Source: Lithospermum erythrorhizon
Taxonomy: Eukaryota; Streptophyta; Magnoliopsida; Boraginales; Boraginaceae
DNA: 64,000 bases
Assembly: GCA_019722365.1 (NCBI GenBank)
Contig: JADFUC010000250.1
Location: 186,001 to 250,000, forward strand
Direction of reading: 5' to 3'
The translations under genes were made by a program, and so were the position numbers. Shown piece by piece: positions 59,225-64,000 of this stretch. The notes beneath the pieces were generated by a model that was not told where the DNA came from, did not search any database, and was given only the letters and a program-made list of their open reading frames with translations. Numbering within the stretch: the stretch's first letter is position 1; every line of letters starts with the position of its first letter.

Positions 59225-62200
59225 ATGGCTTCAACAAAATCAATGGCTTTTTCTAGCTCCATTGCAATTTCCTTGACACTAATACAACTAACACTAGTTT
59301 TATGCAATACCCAATTCCTGAACTTCAAAGATGGTGAAGTTATTAAGTCAGTTGTGTCAGAACAAAGAGAGTTTGATTACTTCTTGCTTTCTCTTCAATG
59401 GCCTGCTACTTATTGTCGTACAACCAAGAAGTGCTGCTCCCAGAATGGTTGCTGTAAAGGGTGTGTTTTTGTTTTTGTTTTGCTATCTTCCTTTCGAAAA
59501 TATCATTTTTTATTTTATTTTTCGATGATCAAAATTAACAAACTGTGAAAACCGAAAAGATGGTATTTTTATTTTTTAGTGGTCATAATTAACCAATTTT
59601 GAAAATTGCAACTTTGATATGAATCAAAATTATACTTTGAAATATTATTTTTTATATATTTTTCAAAAAATATTATAAAATATGTACACATATATTTAAA
59701 TTCAAAAAGAGTCAAACATCAAGATTCAAAATTATTCGAAATTAGGTAATCTTTTTGAAAAGGAGGGAATATTGTTTAATTTTTCAGTTTCTGGATTTGG
59801 TCATAACATAGTTGAAAGCAATAGATTATTGGTAGTTTTTTGCTTGTTTTTTAATTTTATTTTTATTGTTTAATTTATGTGATAAAGATGTTTATGTTAA
59901 TTGATTAATTGTTCAGTTTCTTGGTTTGTTCATACCATAATTATAACCAGTAAATAATTGGTAGTGTTCGATTGTTTTTTTCATTCTACTGTTTTATTGC
60001 TTCATTTATGTGATAGCGATGTTCAAATGAAAAATAATATGGGATTCACGTTTATAATAATCACAAAACTATTTAGATGGGGTTAATCTGGTGATTGTTA
60101 TTTGTTGATATAACTAATTGAGCACGTAAATTTTAACATCTGAAAATTATATTTCTTGAGATTATCTGACAAAAGTTGCTGAAGCATGGGGACTTCAATT
60201 ACTTGTCATCTCACGTCCGGGAACGACCCGGGGACGGGGATGGGGACGGGGACAGCATGGGGACGGCAAGGAAATGTCCCCGTCCGTCTCAGTCAAGGTG
60301 GGGACGTTTCGTACCCGTAACGTTTCCAACTAAAATAAAAATAAAATATATAAAAAAAACATGGTTAGGGTTTTCAGCTTATTATTAATCTTTCTCACTC
60401 TTCACCTCCTCACAATAATAATATATTTGTCTGTCAGGTTTTCAAAAGTTCGCATATTTTTGCTCTACTACTCTAGAACCATAATGCCATAAAGGTCACA
60501 TCTTTTTCTATATTCTACGAAGGTATGTCTATCTAGGAAACACAGGGACATCTTTTTCCATGGAAGATGTTGGATTCTTGGAGGTTGTGGACCTCTCACT
60601 AGATGAGCCGGATTTTGAAAATGAGTTACTCATTGAGTAGCTTATTTTTGTTGCTTTTTAAGATATTAGGCTAAAGTGTTTTTTATTTTTTTAAGATTTA
60701 TGTGTGACTTTTGTTATATTTTAATATATGGGTATTTTTTCTTATATCTTTATTGACGTACCCATGCCATACTCATATCCATAAATCTTTAATTAGGCGT
60801 TTCCCATTCCCGTCCCCGTTTCTTGTCCCCGTACCCGACTCAGTGCTACCTAGAAAGTTGTTGACTTGTATCTTCTTTTTTTCTTTCTTCCACAGCTCAA
60901 ATGGACCGGCTGGATTCACCATTCGTAAGTACATTATCATGTTTCGATGTGTTTATTTAACATTGTTTGTAATTTGTATGTGTGTATTCTTGTTTAATAA
61001 TCCATTCATAATACTGTTAGGCGTTGATGAAAATTCGTATGGCTAACTAAACGTTGTTTTGTTCTATAGATGGACTCTGGGCTGATTATAATGATGGAAC
61101 TTGGCCATCGTGTTGCAATGGTCCTCAATTTGATGAGACCAAGGTACTTAAATAGTGAAGTTGTTTCTTGAAAGTATGTTAATCGATGGATTGTTGCTTT
61201 TCTTAATCATGTTGATGAATCTTATTGCAGATCTTACCGCTGTTTGATGAACTGAAGACGTATTGGCCGACCTTGAGTTGTAGTAACTCATCATCTTGCC
61301 ATGGTGGAAAGGGACTATTTTGGGGGCATGAGGTTGGCATAACTGTTGTCTGTCTAAAAGAATTTAGTTATTTCATTATTTGATACTGACAATTTATTAT
61401 TGTGTTTGTTCTCATGTTGATTTTTGGGGAATGTTCATCAGTGGGGTAAGTATCCTTGGTTTACTTGATTCAGTTATTACTTCTACACTGATGAGATACT
61501 TTCTCTAAAAACGATCATTCCCTGATCAATGAGATACTTTCTCCGAGTGTATAGGATGAGATACTTTCTGTGCTTATAACTACTATAGTAAATAATCGAG
61601 CATCTCTGCTTCCGATCTGAGATTCATGTAGCCTCTTTATAATGTTTTCTTCTATTCGATTCTGAGTATATATACCATGCCTAGTTGGAACCGGAACTAT
61701 TCAAAAGAATAAACCTTATTGAGGAAAAACTTCTATATTTTCATTCACATGATCTGAATTAAAGCGTCTGCATCATAATTAAAATATCCTTATTCGAGAG
61801 AATTAAGCTGACTCCTTGGCTCCCTAGCATCAACTTTTCCCCTCTTCAAACCAACTAGCACATTCTCATCCCCCTTCAACCCAAAAGTTTTGGCATTTTC
61901 ATGTTAATATGAAAAAGCTTAACTGTTTCTGAAACATAAGTCATACAAAATCATATTCGAACAAAATGAACACCAAAAATATTTCGTTTGAATCACAAAA
62001 ATATGTCAATGTACCTCTACTTAGAGAAAACCATGATATCGTATTTTATAGGATTTTTATTGAACTCTTGTTTTCTCATGTTGCAGAGAAACACGGGACT
62101 TGTGAATTTCCACATATCAAAGATGAATATGACTTTTTTACAAAGGCTCTTCTTCTTTATTTCAAGTATAATGTCACTGAAAGTTTATCCTTGAGTTCTA

Positions 62201-63956
62201 TGTTCCTACAATATAGTAAGGATTAGTAGAAATGTGATATGCCTTCTCTTGGATCAATAATCATCGTATGCCACCATCCTCAAAACAAGCTCTCAAGCCT
62301 CTTTCCGACGAATGAATGGTTCACTCTATCTCATGCTTTTTTTCGTTTGTTTTGTGATTGGATCTTTTTGTAGACATCTTCTGGAATAAAGTTGACATGT
62401 CGAACATTTTATAAAATTAACAACATTGATAACATGCCTTTTCACTTACATCTCTAGTGAATACTTCCACATAGACTGTGTTTTACATGTATTTCATCTC
62501 GTATATACTTGTAACAATACTTACGGTGCCTATGAGTTGTGGCACTTAGGTAGGTTACCTTTTATGCAGGATCCAAGGTATTTCCATAGCTGGTCGATGT
62601 ATACTTCAAAAAAATAGGTCATCTTAAAACGACATGATATCAAGAGTTGTAATACATGACTAGTGACCTGAATCATCATTGATAATTGTACCCTTTCTAG
62701 TGAAAGTGATTCCCATTGAAGAAATTGTATTTGAATTGAATAATCTTTCATCTTTCTCACTATGCTACTCAGATAATATCTTGTCGTTATATTTGATCTT
62801 TGTCCATCATTTCCTTTTTTATTTGGAATGACAGGAAATGTTGAGTCAAGCTGGATATGTTGCATCAGACTCTGCTAAGTACCCCCTCGAAGGAATTATC
62901 TCGGCCATTAAAAACTCTTTTGGAACCCCAGAAATTGCATGCACAGGTGATGCTGTGGAAGAAATCCGGTTGTGTTTCAACAAAAACTTCGAGGTTGTAC
63001 ATACTCTCAGGAACATTCTTTCAATTAATTGCTTTTTTGAAGAAATTTGACTTTGTATATTCCCTGTAAGGGATTATATTTCTTATATAGGCAGGTATCC
63101 GAAAACTGATTTGGAGGTTACCATGCTATCTTATTAGCATCACCATCCTCGGTCCATCCCACGCCACTCCCACTTCAATTCAGAGATTTACCAATTTTTC
63201 AATTCCGAGAAATATGATTAGATGACTGCCTCCAATACACTCCCAAAACTTCCCAATTAAAATGGGATGAGGGAGTAGTAGTACCAATTAGCTAAAATCT
63301 CCAGAGCTTAGGTGAAGTCAACCTCAGTAAACTGAAACTATATTATCACAGTCAAGACTCAAGAGTCATGACCCTCCAACCAACCTTTGCCATTAGATCT
63401 GTATTTACTACCATTATACCATAAACAGGAAAATAGATCATTTCAATTCTTTTAAATGACACATGAACTGAATGTGAAATTTTGATATCTTGCAGCCTCA
63501 GGATTGCTTCTCTGGCATCTCTTGCCCAAGTCATGTCAGCCTTCCTGTATATGCTTCAATGGGTACGGTCACTTGATCCCTTTCTTGCAGAATCTGTTTC
63601 ATAAAATCAGAAGTATTAGAAGTATGTAGCAATAGTTCAACAAGTTCAACTCTGTCATTGTTTGAAAGTTGAAAGAAATAAGCCAGATATTATCAAGAAC
63701 AATATGAAAGCTGAGCTTTGCAATTTATATCATGTTGAATGAACCTCCATTTATAACTGAATACTGAAGTATTTGGGGTCCTACACTAGCTAAGTACCAC
63801 TTTACATCTCTCTTCTAGTCGATGCAATATGTAAACTATTCACAATAAAGAGCAAAATGTGAAGATGGTTCCTAAATATACAACTTTTCGGTTAACTTGC
63901 TTATTCGACTTGCAGGGCTTAAAAATGATGGAATTGTGAAGTGGTTTAATGCATGA
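59225..63956 (+). CDS. Class II S-like RNase T2, RNS2-type (9 exons, 267 aa)
   Basis: A secreted or vacuolar ribonuclease that cleaves RNA via 2',3'-cyclic phosphates; Arabidopsis RNS2 recycles rRNA in vacuole/ER. Exons: 59225-59460, 60896-60924, 61070-61143, 61231-61332, 61442-61445, 62087-62178, 62835-62993, 63496-63562, 63916-63956. Together they give 804 nt in one frame. Residues 1-27 form a signal peptide (hydrophobic [15 protein letters not shown]). The mature part has [16 protein letters not shown], catalytic site 1 FTIHGLW (His89, codon split by an intron), PSCC, GHEWEKHGTC as catalytic site 2 (Lys150, His151), [25 protein letters not shown] and a short tail ending WFNA. N-glycosylation sequons are NSS and NVT. 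Exon 5 is a 4-nt microexon (TGGG). The exon 6 donor is GA instead of GT. Intron 1 holds a transposon. Both active-site His and the usual Cys are kept, so it is probably functional if splicing works. Confidence 0.9.
60207..60861. mobile_element. hAT-like non-autonomous element in RNase intron 1
   Basis: The left end is G-rich (CGGGGACGGGGATGGGGACG near 60229-60248) and the right end carries the complement style (CCCGTCCCCGTTTCTTGTCC near 60810-60835). These GC-rich inverted subterminal blocks surround an AT-rich interior. A possible 8-bp target duplication (TTACTTGT 60199-60206, TGACTTGT 60862-60869, one mismatch) brackets it. A short in-frame stretch, [15 protein letters not shown] near 60588-60632, recalls the acidic tail of plant hAT transposases. 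Exact ends are uncertain. Confidence 0.5.
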
Positions 63957-64000
63957 TCTTCCAATTGATATTGTGATGCTTGGTTCTTCTGCAGCAAAGG

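Noticed and set aside
60176..60388. A protein frame with GDGDGDG repeats
   Set aside because: It is translation of the G-rich end of the transposon inside RNase intron 1.

Overview
The window reads as nuclear DNA of a flowering plant, most likely a eudicot. It is AT-rich, its protein-coding genes are split by GT-AG introns, and the recognisable families are plant-specific or plant-typical: a chloroplast BASS transporter, a CML calcium sensor, a class II RNase T2, a subfamily XII bHLH factor and an ATG11 fragment. Most of the remaining sequence is transposon-derived. I cannot name the species.

Layout from left to right. (1) 1-2.47 kb: a decayed bHLH transcription-factor gene on +, cut off at its 5' end by the window edge. 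(2) 2.5-7 kb: AT-rich spacer with three MITE-type elements, one with unusually long inverted repeats. (3) 7-18 kb: layered repeats, including two copies of a dispersed repeat (here called R), two patches rich in GGACGTCC-like motifs, a hAT transposase pseudogene on - and an array carrying the telomere-like heptamer CCCTAAA. (4) 19.5-22.2 kb: a complete five-exon BASS5/BASS6-type chloroplast metabolite transporter gene on -. (5) 22.2-30.4 kb: spacer with small tandem and direct repeats. (6) 30.85-31.33 kb: an intact intronless CML7-type calmodulin-like gene on +. (7) 34.0-44.05 kb: a Ty3/gypsy chromovirus-like element on - with two ~2.55 kb LTRs and a frameshifted gag-pol. (8) 44.2-56.8 kb: two related LTR elements nested like brackets. 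A short-internal element (A) was split by a ~10.5 kb Copia-like element (B), which is still flanked by a perfect 5 bp target duplication. (9) 57.3-58.4 kb: an ATG11 exon fragment held between long inverted repeats, which looks like transposon capture of a host gene piece. (10) 59.2-63.96 kb: a complete nine-exon RNS2-type RNase T2 gene on +, containing a 4-nt microexon, a transposon in intron 1 and a non-canonical splice donor.

The three host genes that look intact (BASS, CML, RNS2-like) are unrelated in function and show no sign of clustering. BASS moves organic anions across the chloroplast envelope, the CML senses calcium, and the RNS2-like enzyme degrades RNA in the endomembrane/vacuolar system. 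The most unusual items are the captured ATG11 fragment, the splice features of the RNase gene and the clean nested retrotransposons. I found no CRISPR array, rRNA gene or tRNA gene and no sign of bacterial or organellar DNA.
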